A stretch of DNA of 64,000 bases from Hoeflea marina. GTDB lineage: Bacteria; Pseudomonadota; Alphaproteobacteria; Rhizobiales; Rhizobiaceae. How positions within the stretch are numbered: position 1 is the first letter of the stretch; the number at the start of each line of letters is the position of its first letter. The stretch lies in NCBI RefSeq assembly GCF_003182275.1, contig NZ_QGTR01000003.1:558001-622000 (forward strand), written 5' to 3'. Made by a program: the position numbers and the translations under genes. The notes below the pieces were generated by a model. It made no database searches. It saw only the letters and a list, made by a program, of their open reading frames with translations, and was not told the DNA's origin. This document shows, piece by piece, positions 39,633 to 47,479 of the stretch.

Positions 39633-40448
39633 ATGCTGGCGGCGAAGCAGATATTCATCTTGCGTGAGGTCGAGGAAGGGACCGGGGCGACGATCGGTCT
39701 TGAGGAGGATCGCTCTGGCATGCAGACCGGATTACGACTCTGGTTCGCGGATCTGCCTCGTTCCCACAGCCCCATCGTCACCCTTCAGCCGGCGGGCCTG
39801 CACAGATTCAGGGCCACCCTGACGTTTGGGAACTTCGCGGCAGACACCATCAGCCAAATGAACCGAGCTGATGCTGAGGAGGTAGACTTGGCACGAGCGC
39901 TAGTTGCCTCCGTCGCCGAGAGCGCAACCGTCCGATTCGCGGGTGAACAGTCACTCGAAAGTTGGCGCATCAACGACGGACGCTTTCTGTTGACCGCCGA
40001 GAAGACCAATATCAAGGAGCGTTACGAGGACGATGCGCTTGCAGCCACGTGTCGTGAATTAGTAATCCCGATCCTTGCGGCGATGGCCGAACTCTACGGC
40101 TACGATTCAATAGAGGAACCGATTGATCAAGCAGGTGAGATAGAGGGTGCTCTTTCTATCTCGGTCATCAGCCGACGCGAACGGAATCCCCGAAACCGCC
40201 TGCTTTCGCTCCGGATCCATGGTGGACAGTGTAAGATCTGTGGCTTCGATCCGGCACAACGATATCCCGATCTTCGCTCGATCATTGAAGTTCACCACAT
40301 CCAGCCGCTTTCCTCGCTTGGCGAGCCCCGTGCCTATGATCCGTCAAAGGATTTAATCCCCCTCTGCCCCAACTGCCATCGCGCCGCTCATACCAGACGC
40401 CCACTCCCGTGGAGCCCTGACGAGCTGCGGTTAATGCATCATGACTGA
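39633..40448 (+). CDS. HNH endonuclease with novel N-terminal domain
   Basis: 271 residues. The C-terminal HNH domain (about 200-255) has CKIC (C200, C203), IEVHHIQPL (H221, H222) and DLIPLCPNCHRAAH (C245, C248, H253), i.e. a zinc-stabilised beta-beta-alpha-Me nuclease with intact catalytic His. The first ~180 residues have no domain I recognise and may contact the ATPase partner or DNA. As the only nuclease domain in the plus-strand operon, it is the likely effector that cuts DNA. It overlaps the SNF2 gene by 8 bp. Confidence 0.87.
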   Translation: MLAAKQIFILREVEEGTGATIGLEEDRSGMQTGLRLWFADLPRSHSPIVTLQPAGLHRFRATLTFGNFAADTISQMNRADAEEVDLARALVASVAESATVRFAGEQSLESWRINDGRFLLTAEKTNIKERYEDDALAATCRELVIPILAAMAELYGYDSIEEPIDQAGEIEGALSISVISRRERNPRNRLLSLRIHGGQCKICGFDPAQRYPDLRSIIEVHHIQPLSSLGEPRAYDPSKDLIPLCPNCHRAAHTRRPLPWSPDELRLMHHD

Positions 40449-42273
40449 CCTACCAAAGGAACTTCCTGCCGACTTCAGGCAACTTGTGCTGCATCCACCA
40501 ATTGGGAGGGCGCTGTCGCACCGGCTTGTCGAAGCGGAAATCCGTTTGCGCCGCGAGGCCGGGCGCTTCGTCGCCGTGCTAGCCGGAACTCGCACGGTCC
40601 GCGGTGAAAAGGCAATTTGGGACGTCTCCGGACGCGGCCACAACTGGATTGATGATGGCTCTGTGATACGTCCGATCCCTCGTGACGCCCCACACATTAT
40701 GGAGCGAATGCTTGGTGATGCTGACGCAGAAGATCTAGCGTTCGCCGACGTGATTCGTCTCCTACGGATTGACAATCCGCACATTCCCGTCTCGGCAGAC
40801 GCGGATGTCTTACAGCCTGCCCGCCGCGCAGCGGCAGAGCTGTCTGAGAAGGTTCCAATTGCGGGCCTAAACGCTGTCCTCTTTCGCTACCAAGCCCAAG
40901 GTGTCGAATGGATGGGGCGAACAATCCGCCATACTGGCGGCATCGTTTTAGCGGATGAGATGGGTCTAGGAAAGACAATCCAAGTTATTGCGCTACTGCT
41001 TGGCGACAAACCGACGAATGACGAGCCGGCGCTCATTATTTGCCCTACCAGCCTGATCGCGAATTGGCGTACGGAAGTCCTGAAATTCGGCCCCGAACTG
41101 TCTGTTCTCATCCACCGCGGGCCGCACCGTGCTGGCACGACGAGAGGCCTGCAGCGAGCGCAGATCGTGCTTGCAACATACGATACTGTCGTGAATGACA
41201 TAGCCATCTTTTCGGGCATGGCGTGGAGTTGGGTCATCTGCGACGAGGCGCAGGCACTGAAGAACCCAGATTCCGGGCGCCGAAAGGCGATTGCGGCTAT
41301 TCCGCGGCGGCGCACCATACCGATGACCGGTACGCCAGTGGAGACGTCACTTCTAAACCTTTGGTCACTGGTAGATCTCGCCATTCCTGGGCTGCTCGGC
41401 AAGCAGGCGAGCTTCGAAAGTGAGTTCCCCGATTCAGAAGCCTCCGCACGCCAAGTGGCGCGCCTTACTGACCCGATTATCTTGTGTCGCAAAGTGCGGG
41501 ATGTTGCGGCTGACCTCCCGGAACGGATCGACATCGACGTGCCGCTTGATCTCGGCGAGGAACTCTCTAAGGCTTATGACGCAGTGCTTGCTGACACGTT
41601 GCAGAAATACCCAGTTGCTGGAGCTTTGGTTGCAACAGGCCAGCTTCAACTTTTCTGCGCCCACCCTTGGCTGCAGGGAAGTGATGGAAAGGCGGATAGC
41701 AACGATGATGCATCTTGCTTCAGAACACCGGGATTGCCCTTGGTAACCCCAAAGATCGAGCGGACTCTCGCCATTCTCGATGAAGCATTCCGTTGCGGCC
41801 AGAAAGTGCTTGTATTTGCAATCTTCAACCGCTGTGGCGACCTCATTCGCGAAGCCGCTGCAGATCATCTGCCCGCCGCGTTTTGGGACACGATCAATGG
41901 ATCGACACCGCAGAAAGACCGGCAGGCGATCGTGAACGCATTCTCGGCACATCAGGGGCCCGCTTGTCTCGTTCTGAATCCTAAAGCTGCGGGCGCGGGT
42001 CTCAACATTACGGCGGCCACAATCGTAATTCACTATACTCAAGCATGGAACCCTGCCCTTGAGGCACAGGCGAGTGCTCGCGCTCATCGCCGCGGCCAAA
42101 ACGATAAAGTGCGTGTCTATCGTCTGTTTTACGAAAACACCGTTGAGCGGGTGATGGTTGAGCGCGCGGCATGGCGGCGTGAAATGGGTAATGAGGCCGT
42201 GCCAGTTTCGACGCGTGACGCCGATGATCTTCGACGCGCCCTCACAATACGGCCGGAAAGGGATGGGGAATGA
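40441..42273 (+). CDS. SNF2-family DNA translocase/helicase
   Basis: 610 residues. Helicase lobe 1 has the Q-like ALRYQ/FRYQAQGVEWM region, Walker A ADEMGLGKT (residues 171-179), DEAQ box (ICDEAQ), motif III TGTP. Lobe 2 has VFAIFNRCGD, LNPKAAGAGLNI (motif V) and QASARAHRRGQ (motif VI Arg finger). The first ~140 residues are a family-specific N-terminal part. SNF2 ATPases move along double-stranded DNA and do not unwind it, so it may power target search or communication between recognition sites. Translationally coupled to HNH upstream and to the EcoRII-N gene downstream (ATGA). Confidence 0.92.
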   Translation: MTDLPKELPADFRQLVLHPPIGRALSHRLVEAEIRLRREAGRFVAVLAGTRTVRGEKAIWDVSGRGHNWIDDGSVIRPIPRDAPHIMERMLGDADAEDLAFADVIRLLRIDNPHIPVSADADVLQPARRAAAELSEKVPIAGLNAVLFRYQAQGVEWMGRTIRHTGGIVLADEMGLGKTIQVIALLLGDKPTNDEPALIICPTSLIANWRTEVLKFGPELSVLIHRGPHRAGTTRGLQRAQIVLATYDTVVNDIAIFSGMAWSWVICDEAQALKNPDSGRRKAIAAIPRRRTIPMTGTPVETSLLNLWSLVDLAIPGLLGKQASFESEFPDSEASARQVARLTDPIILCRKVRDVAADLPERIDIDVPLDLGEELSKAYDAVLADTLQKYPVAGALVATGQLQLFCAHPWLQGSDGKADSNDDASCFRTPGLPLVTPKIERTLAILDEAFRCGQKVLVFAIFNRCGDLIREAAADHLPAAFWDTINGSTPQKDRQAIVNAFSAHQGPACLVLNPKAAGAGLNITAATIVIHYTQAWNPALEAQASARAHRRGQNDKVRVYRLFYENTVERVMVERAAWRREMGNEAVPVSTRDADDLRRALTIRPERDGE

Positions 42274-42704
42274 CTATTCAGACATACGAGAAAGAGCTCA
42301 CCGCCAACGATACCGGCGAAACGGGCGCCCACCAAGCTGGGATCCACATACCCAAATCACAGACCGACCTGCTCTTGTTTCTCCCTCCATTGGACCGCTC
42401 GACTAAGAATCCGGATGCTTGGCTCCAGATGAGGGATGACTCGGGCAACGTGTGGCGGTTCCGCTATATCCATTACAACAACAGTCTGCACGACCCACGT
42501 GGAACGCGGGACGAATTCCGGGTCACGCATATGACCGGATTTTTCAGGTCCGAAGGAGCGACAGCGGGAGACACGCTAGTCGTGTCGGGTGAACCAGGGA
42601 CATGGCGTTACAGGATCGCTGTCCGCAATAAGGGCAAAGCGCCGGGAGCCGTGCAGTCGGGACCGCTTCGCGTTCGTTTACGCGGCTGGCAGCGCGTGTG
42701 CTAG
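42270..42704 (+). CDS. Stand-alone EcoRII-N-like (B3-type) DNA-recognition protein
   Basis: 144 residues. Residues 8-30 read KELTANDTGETGAHQAG then IHIPKS, with RYIHYNN and DEFRVTHMTGFF further on. This is the pattern of the N-terminal effector-binding domain of restriction enzyme EcoRII, a pseudobarrel related to plant B3 domains that reads short unmethylated sites. In EcoRII the domain is fused to the nuclease; here it is a complete small protein in an operon with a separate HNH nuclease. It probably supplies sequence specificity. Overlaps the SNF2 stop (ATGA). Confidence 0.82.
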   Translation: MTIQTYEKELTANDTGETGAHQAGIHIPKSQTDLLLFLPPLDRSTKNPDAWLQMRDDSGNVWRFRYIHYNNSLHDPRGTRDEFRVTHMTGFFRSEGATAGDTLVVSGEPGTWRYRIAVRNKGKAPGAVQSGPLRVRLRGWQRVC

Positions 42705-42708
42705 GCCG

Positions 42709-44280
42709 ATGCCCACGGACAAAAGAGAGGCCCTAGGAGGAGGAGAAGCCAATAGCGTTGACGACTTGCCAATCGGGGTCCTGCATCTGGGTACTAAAAC
42801 CAAGTTGCTTGAAGAGGCTGGGTTTCTGACGCTCAGAGACCTGAGGGATGTAGATGCTGCCTCGGTTTTGCGCATCCCCTCTGTCGGACGCCGCACCGCT
42901 GATGAGCTTGTGCGCAACCAGACCGCCCTGCGGAAGGCTGCAGACCAAAACGGCGCGATAGACTGGACGACATATTGTGCAGCGTTGGGAATTCGACTGC
43001 TGCCCGCCCAGGCACCTGCCGACGGGTGTGAACTTTTGGCAGGGCTTCCGGCATTCTTGGAATCGCTTGCGGAAAATCTGGAAGATAATGTCCTGGCCGC
43101 CATCCTCTTGGGCCGGATCTGTAGGTCTCCTGGGCGCCAGAAGACGCTCGAAGAGATAGGCTCGGCAGCTTCGCCAGTATTAAGTCGCGAGCGAGTCCGG
43201 CAAAAAGAACGCAGGTTACTGCTGAATATAACTGGCGGTCTGCTCAATGATAATTATGCGGCTCTCCATATTCACTTTCATCCCGGTTTTGCGAGTTGGT
43301 GGCAGAAAGCAGCAGATGCTCTCGTTGACGTCGAAGAAATTGGGGTGGCCAGTTTCGTGGAGCTGCTTGCTGGTGTCTGGAGTGTCCCTCACGCAGCTGT
43401 CTTGGAGCAGCTTCCAACTCTTGTCGCAGTCGTAACCGGTGAGCCACAAATGACATCCGGGTTCCGGGCCTTAGCGCACCTCGATCCCCGGCTGTTCGCA
43501 GAAGGCGGCCAGAATCTGAACAATTTACCTGTACTGAAGCTTCGCCTTGGCAAGGTTGCTGTGCGACTGGTTGAAGCGGGGCTCCCGCTTGTTGGGGACG
43601 TAATCGACAGTCTCCAGTCAGGAAACACACATAAAATTGGCATGACGGCGATGAAGCGCGTTGCGGATCATCTCAATATCGTTGCATCCTGTATGAGTAT
43701 CACCGGCGTCGACTGGAATTGTTATCAATCCCGAATCAACATCGAATGCCTTCCCTTGACCTCCACTGGGACTCCCATCGATTTTGTCAGTACGCTACCA
43801 CAGGTCATCGAAGAGCTTCTCAGAAGACAAGGCGTAAGTCTGCGGGCCGCCGACATATTCCGCCACCGCACAAGAAAGCACTATCGACACCGAATGACGC
43901 TGCACCAAGTCGCTGAGACGCTTGGAACATTCGGCTCTTCGATTAAGAGGGAGGAGACGATATTTCTGGCTTGGCTGAACGATGTCTTGGTAAGCCGGGA
44001 ATTTTTCAGACTGAGCGTCTGGCTTGATGCCACTTGGCTTACTTGGTGGCGGGAAGCGGAGGAGACATATGAGCAATCCCAGGGCGAATATGATCGTTTT
44101 GCAAATAACCTCGGGTGGCGCTGGCGTCTGTCAGGCAAAGAGATAAATACTGCCGCTCCAACCTTGTGGGCTGTATTCACAGGCTATCCCGAAGGGCGGC
44201 GGTTATCAGTTATTGCGTTGTACGAAGCGAGTCCGAAGTTGGGTCGGATCCGCCTCCAAGGTTTCCGACGTGTCCATTGA
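42709..44280 (+). CDS. Duplicated alpha-CTD-like/sigma4-like module protein of the defense operon
   Basis: 523 residues from ATG 42709 (4 bp after the EcoRII-N stop). Residues ~18-75 resemble the RNA polymerase alpha C-terminal helix-hairpin-helix domain (DDLPIGVLHLG, LRIPSVGRRTADEL), and ~145-170 resemble sigma region 4 (KTLEEIG, LSRERVRQKERRL). The whole arrangement repeats about 250 residues later: NNLPVLKLRLG (271), DWNCYQSRINIECLP (335) against DWTTYCAALGIRLLP (85), and MTLHQVAETLG (396). So the protein is an ancient internal duplication. I do not recognise it as a named defense protein. The likely role is DNA binding or interference with transcription; it could also be a scaffold. Last gene of the operon, convergent with vsr. 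Confidence 0.8.
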   Translation: MPTDKREALGGGEANSVDDLPIGVLHLGTKTKLLEEAGFLTLRDLRDVDAASVLRIPSVGRRTADELVRNQTALRKAADQNGAIDWTTYCAALGIRLLPAQAPADGCELLAGLPAFLESLAENLEDNVLAAILLGRICRSPGRQKTLEEIGSAASPVLSRERVRQKERRLLLNITGGLLNDNYAALHIHFHPGFASWWQKAADALVDVEEIGVASFVELLAGVWSVPHAAVLEQLPTLVAVVTGEPQMTSGFRALAHLDPRLFAEGGQNLNNLPVLKLRLGKVAVRLVEAGLPLVGDVIDSLQSGNTHKIGMTAMKRVADHLNIVASCMSITGVDWNCYQSRINIECLPLTSTGTPIDFVSTLPQVIEELLRRQGVSLRAADIFRHRTRKHYRHRMTLHQVAETLGTFGSSIKREETIFLAWLNDVLVSREFFRLSVWLDATWLTWWREAEETYEQSQGEYDRFANNLGWRWRLSGKEINTAAPTLWAVFTGYPEGRRLSVIALYEASPKLGRIRLQGFRRVH

Positions 44281-44446
44281 TGGGTCAATTAGGAGTTCGC
44301 GATGTAAACAAGAACGCGCCCTGTGCTCTCAGCTGCAACGCTTCGTACTCTTCAGCAGCCAGATCAGGAAGGCGGGAGTGTTCTTCCGGCAAGAAAATTC
44401 CAACAGGTGCAGGAGTATGGGCGATTTCCAGCGACTAGATCCCTCT

Positions 44447-44905
44447 TCATGTGTCCCGCCCTTGGATTTCCAGCTTAACTACATCAGTCTCGAGCCATCG
44501 TGCACATTCTGCAATCAATTCTTCCAAGGGAAGCTTGGCTCGCCCCTTTACGGCACACTCCCAGACTATGCACTGGCGCCACTTATCCTTTTCAAGAAGG
44601 GATTCCGAGCGAGCATCAACCTCCTGGTTACGATTAATCTTGGACAGCCAGAATTCCGTACGGGTTGATGGCCATTTGAAGAGGTGACAATGATGGCCAT
44701 GCCAGAAACAACCGTGCACAAAAATCACCGCTCGGAATTTAGGAAATACTATATCAGGTTTTCCGGGCAGGTGTTTGTCATGCAGACGAAAGCGAAAACC
44801 AAGTGCATGAAGCCCACGCCTCACAATCATCTCTGGTTTTGTGTCTTTGCCCCGGATACCAGACATCATCCGGCTTCTGACCTTGGGAGAAACCGTATCA
44901 GCCAT
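44447..44905 (-). CDS. vsr: Very short patch repair endonuclease Vsr
   Basis: 152 residues. Motifs RMMSGIRGKDTKPE, LPGKPDIVFP (catalytic Asp) and FVHGCFWHGHHCHLFKWP (zinc and catalytic His) are those of Vsr. Vsr nicks T:G mismatches left by deamination of 5-methylcytosine at Dcm-type sites. The start overlaps the dcm stop by 8 bp, so both are on one transcript, the usual partnership. In MORC-type restriction loci a Vsr-like nuclease may also serve restriction, which cannot be excluded here. Confidence 0.93.
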   Translation of the reverse strand: MADTVSPKVRSRMMSGIRGKDTKPEMIVRRGLHALGFRFRLHDKHLPGKPDIVFPKFRAVIFVHGCFWHGHHCHLFKWPSTRTEFWLSKINRNQEVDARSESLLEKDKWRQCIVWECAVKGRAKLPLEELIAECARWLETDVVKLEIQGRDT

Positions 44906-46157
44906 TCGCGATAATCGGCATTTTGTCAGGTCTTGTCACAGAACGAATATTTGCCATGATCGCCGGCTCATGCTCAGCCTTTCGCACAGCTGACATAATG
45001 TGCCTTTGCATCGCCCGCGCGACAAATTCAACGACGGGGACTACAACAGCGTTGCCGAACTGCCGGTAGGCTTGCGTATCGGAAACCGTAATCCTGAAAC
45101 GCCGGTCGCCGCGGTCAAAGCCCATCAATCGTGCGCACTCGAGTGGCGTCAGACGCCTTGGTCTTTTCCCTGGTTGCTCAACCAGGATCTCTGAACCATC
45201 CTTGTAGTAACGCGCCGACAGTGTACGCGTCACGTCATTTGGTCCGAAGAGGCTGAAGCCGAACCCATTACCTTTGGACTGATGTTTGGCTTTGTAATTC
45301 TGGAGATACTCCCAAAGGCGTGGTGTTAGGGTATACTTCGGGTCGACATCTTCGTGAGGTTCGAGAATGCTGCCCAGCTTCGGACCATTCTTCGCGTCGG
45401 GGATAACAAGAGATTTGAAATCGAAGTCTGTCGGCTCCCTGAAACCGACGATAAATACCCGCTCCCGTTTTTGCGGGACCCACGCCTCCGAGCTGATCAC
45501 CCGGTGCTGGACATGATAGCCCAACTCATTTGTCAGAACGTTCATGATAGTGGCAAAGGTTCGCCCGCTATCATGCCTTTCAAGGTTCTTCACGTTTTCC
45601 AAGACGAAAGCGACAGGCCGATGATGGGCAATAATCTGTGCGGTGTCAAAGAACAGAGTCCCTTGAGTATCGCAAAGGAAGCCGTGAGGACGTCCAAGAG
45701 CGTTCTTCTTAGAAACTCCTGCGATCGAAAACGGCTGGCATGGGAATCCCGCCAAAAGAACGTCGTGTTCCGGAACCTTGCTCGGATCCTGCGAATATTC
45801 ACGGACGTCACCACCTATCTCGTGATTGTCACGGTAGTTCAGGGTGTAAGTTTTCTGGCTGTGCGGATCCCACTCGCAGGTAAAAGCACAATGACCACCA
45901 ATACTCTCGAAGCCAAGGCGGAGACCACCGATACCTGCGAACAAATCAATAAAACGAAACCGTATCGATGGCTCCTTCATCCCTTGTTGGGAGATTCTTT
46001 CGAGAGCTTTGAGCTCAAGACGGCGGGGTTGGCTTTCACCGTCCTCATAACGTCTTGCCGTCCTCATCGAGACGTCCAATAATTCGGCTGCCTGTGCAAT
46101 GGTCATTCCCGCCTTCTCCCGAAGAGCCGTAAATTCCGTCCGGGTAGTGTGGCGCAT
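44898..46157 (-). CDS. dcm: DNA (cytosine-5) methyltransferase, Dcm-like, with N-terminal HTH
   Basis: 419 residues from ATG 46157 (GAGGGCAAA upstream). Residues ~8-55 are a helix-turn-helix (TIAQAAELLDVSMRTARRYE), as in M.EcoRII- and M.SsoII-type enzymes that repress their own gene. The methylase has motif I FIDLFAGIGGLRLGF, catalytic Cys140 in GFPCQPFS, ENVKN, QKRERVFIVGF and C-terminal QFGNAVVVPVV. The stretch AGVSKKNALGRPHGF and CDTQGTLFFD is nearly that of E. coli Dcm, which methylates CCWGG. Inferred to protect the host from the convergent operon's nuclease. Confidence 0.93.
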   Translation of the reverse strand: MRHTTRTEFTALREKAGMTIAQAAELLDVSMRTARRYEDGESQPRRLELKALERISQQGMKEPSIRFRFIDLFAGIGGLRLGFESIGGHCAFTCEWDPHSQKTYTLNYRDNHEIGGDVREYSQDPSKVPEHDVLLAGFPCQPFSIAGVSKKNALGRPHGFLCDTQGTLFFDTAQIIAHHRPVAFVLENVKNLERHDSGRTFATIMNVLTNELGYHVQHRVISSEAWVPQKRERVFIVGFREPTDFDFKSLVIPDAKNGPKLGSILEPHEDVDPKYTLTPRLWEYLQNYKAKHQSKGNGFGFSLFGPNDVTRTLSARYYKDGSEILVEQPGKRPRRLTPLECARLMGFDRGDRRFRITVSDTQAYRQFGNAVVVPVVEFVARAMQRHIMSAVRKAEHEPAIMANIRSVTRPDKMPIIANG

Positions 46158-46185
46158 TTTGCCCTCGAATCGTTGCTGGGTGATT

Positions 46186-46196
46186 TTTTGACAAAA
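46186..46196. promoter_or_regulatory. Candidate operator TTTTGACAAAA upstream of dcm
   Basis: A perfect 11-bp palindrome centred on A46191, 29 nt upstream of the dcm start. It is a plausible site for the N-terminal HTH of the methyltransferase, giving autoregulation as in M.EcoRII. It is AT-rich and short, so chance is possible. Confidence 0.35.
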
Positions 46197-46296
46197 TGAC
46201 ACTAAACTCCCTAGCCATCAATGCTTGTTCTCTTTTTGTTCCGAGAATGAAATGGAGTGTACAGATTATTGTGGCTGATGGGACCATGACAGCTCC

Positions 46297-46533
46297 GTGG
46301 CCGGTCGGCTCCTATGCCGCGAACATTCGATTGTCGCTGCTACTACGGACGGAACACGGGCACCCCCGCTCATACTCGACCACCGAGTCCCAAGAACCCT
46401 CCGCGTTCTGGTGGGCATCGAAGCCCTGCTTTTCGAAGCCAATTATGGCCTCATTTCGCAACTGGTTCAGGACATCGCGGCGATCCGGACTGTTCTCGCT
46501 GGCGCTGGCGATGACCCGCTAGAGAAGCAATAG
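46297..46533 (+). CDS. Hypothetical small protein or gene remnant
   Basis: 78-codon frame starting with GTG 46297, no clear RBS. The C-terminal 40 residues look protein-like (helical, e.g. [17 protein letters not shown]), the N-terminal part less so. I recognise no family. It may be the end of a gene lost when the island formed. The remaining sequence from 46158 to 46764 shows only the dcm upstream region and nothing else I can name. Confidence 0.25.
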   Translation: MAGRLLCREHSIVAATTDGTRAPPLILDHRVPRTLRVLVGIEALLFEANYGLISQLVQDIAAIRTVLAGAGDDPLEKQ

Positions 46534-46764
46534 CTATGCCGTCGCGAGACGACCGCCGCTTGTCTCGAGCCTTGCCACTGTCAACATTCAGGTGCGAGGA
46601 CAGATCAGCCGCTCTCCGCTTTGCAGACACTTTTGCCGTCGCCGGATCTCACGCAAACTGGTTCGACACCCCCCCATATCGAACGGCCTTATTCTCGGGC
46701 TGTTCGCAGCAGGCCGGCAGAATCGACCGGATCCTTCGATATTTGCAAGACAGGTGGGCGTTTA

Positions 46765-46854
46765 TGGCGGAGAGAGAGGGATTCGAACCCTCGAGACGGT
46801 TCCCCGCCTACACACTTTCCAGGCGTGCGCCTTCGACCACTCGGCCACCTCTCC
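46765..46854 (-). tRNA. tRNA-Ser (GGA anticodon)
   Basis: On the minus strand the sequence begins GGAGAGGTGGCCGAGTGG, has the anticodon loop CTGGAAA (GGA, reads UCC), a long variable arm as in class II tRNAs, the T-loop GGTTCGAATCC, acceptor 3' strand TCTCTCC, discriminator G and an encoded CCA. The last acceptor pair is G-U. Its 3' end faces the island. Confidence 0.95.
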
Positions 46855-47135
46855 GCATGCCGCCACGTCGGGAGGTCACCCAAACGCCGCCGGTTTCCCG
46901 GCTTGCGGTGATCCGGAAACAGGCGGCCGACACAGGCGCGCCGGGCTACCGGTTCGGGCGGCACTATAGTCAAGACGCCTTGCTTGGCAACCGCTATTTG
47001 ACGTTATCGTGACTTCGTTTGAAGGCCGCCCGCCGGGCCGGGGATTGCGCCGGGCGGCCGGCGCGCCTATGTCATGGCTACAGCGGATCCGGGCGTGGCA
47101 GAACGCCGGTCCGGAGGCCCGCCGGGAGGCTTTGA

Positions 47136-47453
47136 ATGCGGTTCGTGCTCAGGATCATCAGCCTGTTGTTTCTCGTCGTCGCGGTGATCGCCGGCGTCGT
47201 CGACGCGATCCAGTCGGTGGCAGCCGGCGGACCGGAGTTCACGCTCCTGGGCGCGGCCTGGTTCCAGTTCAGCCCCGACACGCTCAACCTGGCGCAGGCC
47301 ACGGTGCAGCGCCACCTGCACCCCTTCGTCTGGGATCCGGTGATCCAGTGGGTGCTGCTGCAGCCGACCTTCGCCGTCTTCCTGGCGCTGTCGCTCCTGT
47401 TCCACTTGCTGGGCTACCGGCGCAGCCGGCCCGCCGGGCGGTTCTCCGCCTGA
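47136..47453 (+). CDS. Small membrane protein of unknown function
   Basis: 105 residues, ATG 47136 with a strong GGGAGGC 7 nt upstream. Two hydrophobic segments: residues ~6-26 ([18 protein letters not shown]) and ~78-95 ([15 protein letters not shown]). Between them lies a periplasmic or cytoplasmic loop of about 50 residues with [10 protein letters not shown]. The family is common in Hyphomicrobiales as hypothetical proteins. Only 26 bp separate it from msrA, so the two may be co-transcribed. Confidence 0.75.
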   Translation: MRFVLRIISLLFLVVAVIAGVVDAIQSVAAGGPEFTLLGAAWFQFSPDTLNLAQATVQRHLHPFVWDPVIQWVLLQPTFAVFLALSLLFHLLGYRRSRPAGRFSA

Positions 47454-47479
47454 ACCCCATCCACACGCGAGGTGACGGA

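Larger units (their letters stand above)
37449..46764. mobile_element. AT-rich defense island between the AtuA operon and tRNA-Ser
   Basis: From just after the AtuA operon to tRNA-Ser the base composition drops visibly (many A/T-ending codons) and all genes are of restriction or DNA-processing type. The island's right side abuts the 3' end of a tRNA-Ser, a common integration site. No integrase, transposase or att duplication could be seen, so it may have entered by recombination with flanks. The exact left boundary lies somewhere in 37449-37630, where no gene is visible. Confidence 0.55.

Noticed and set aside
42589-42708. Upstream extension of the 523-residue protein to 42589
   Set aside because: This would overlap the EcoRII-N gene by more than 100 bp; the ATG at 42709 follows its stop by 4 bp in line with the operon's tight spacing.
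44281-44446. Possible terminator or small gene between the convergent defense operons
   Set aside because: I found no strong stem-loop with a T-tract and no frame with an RBS; nothing certain to report.
46592-47012. Open frames across the tRNA-Ser region
   Set aside because: They read through the tRNA gene and have no RBS or recognisable protein features.
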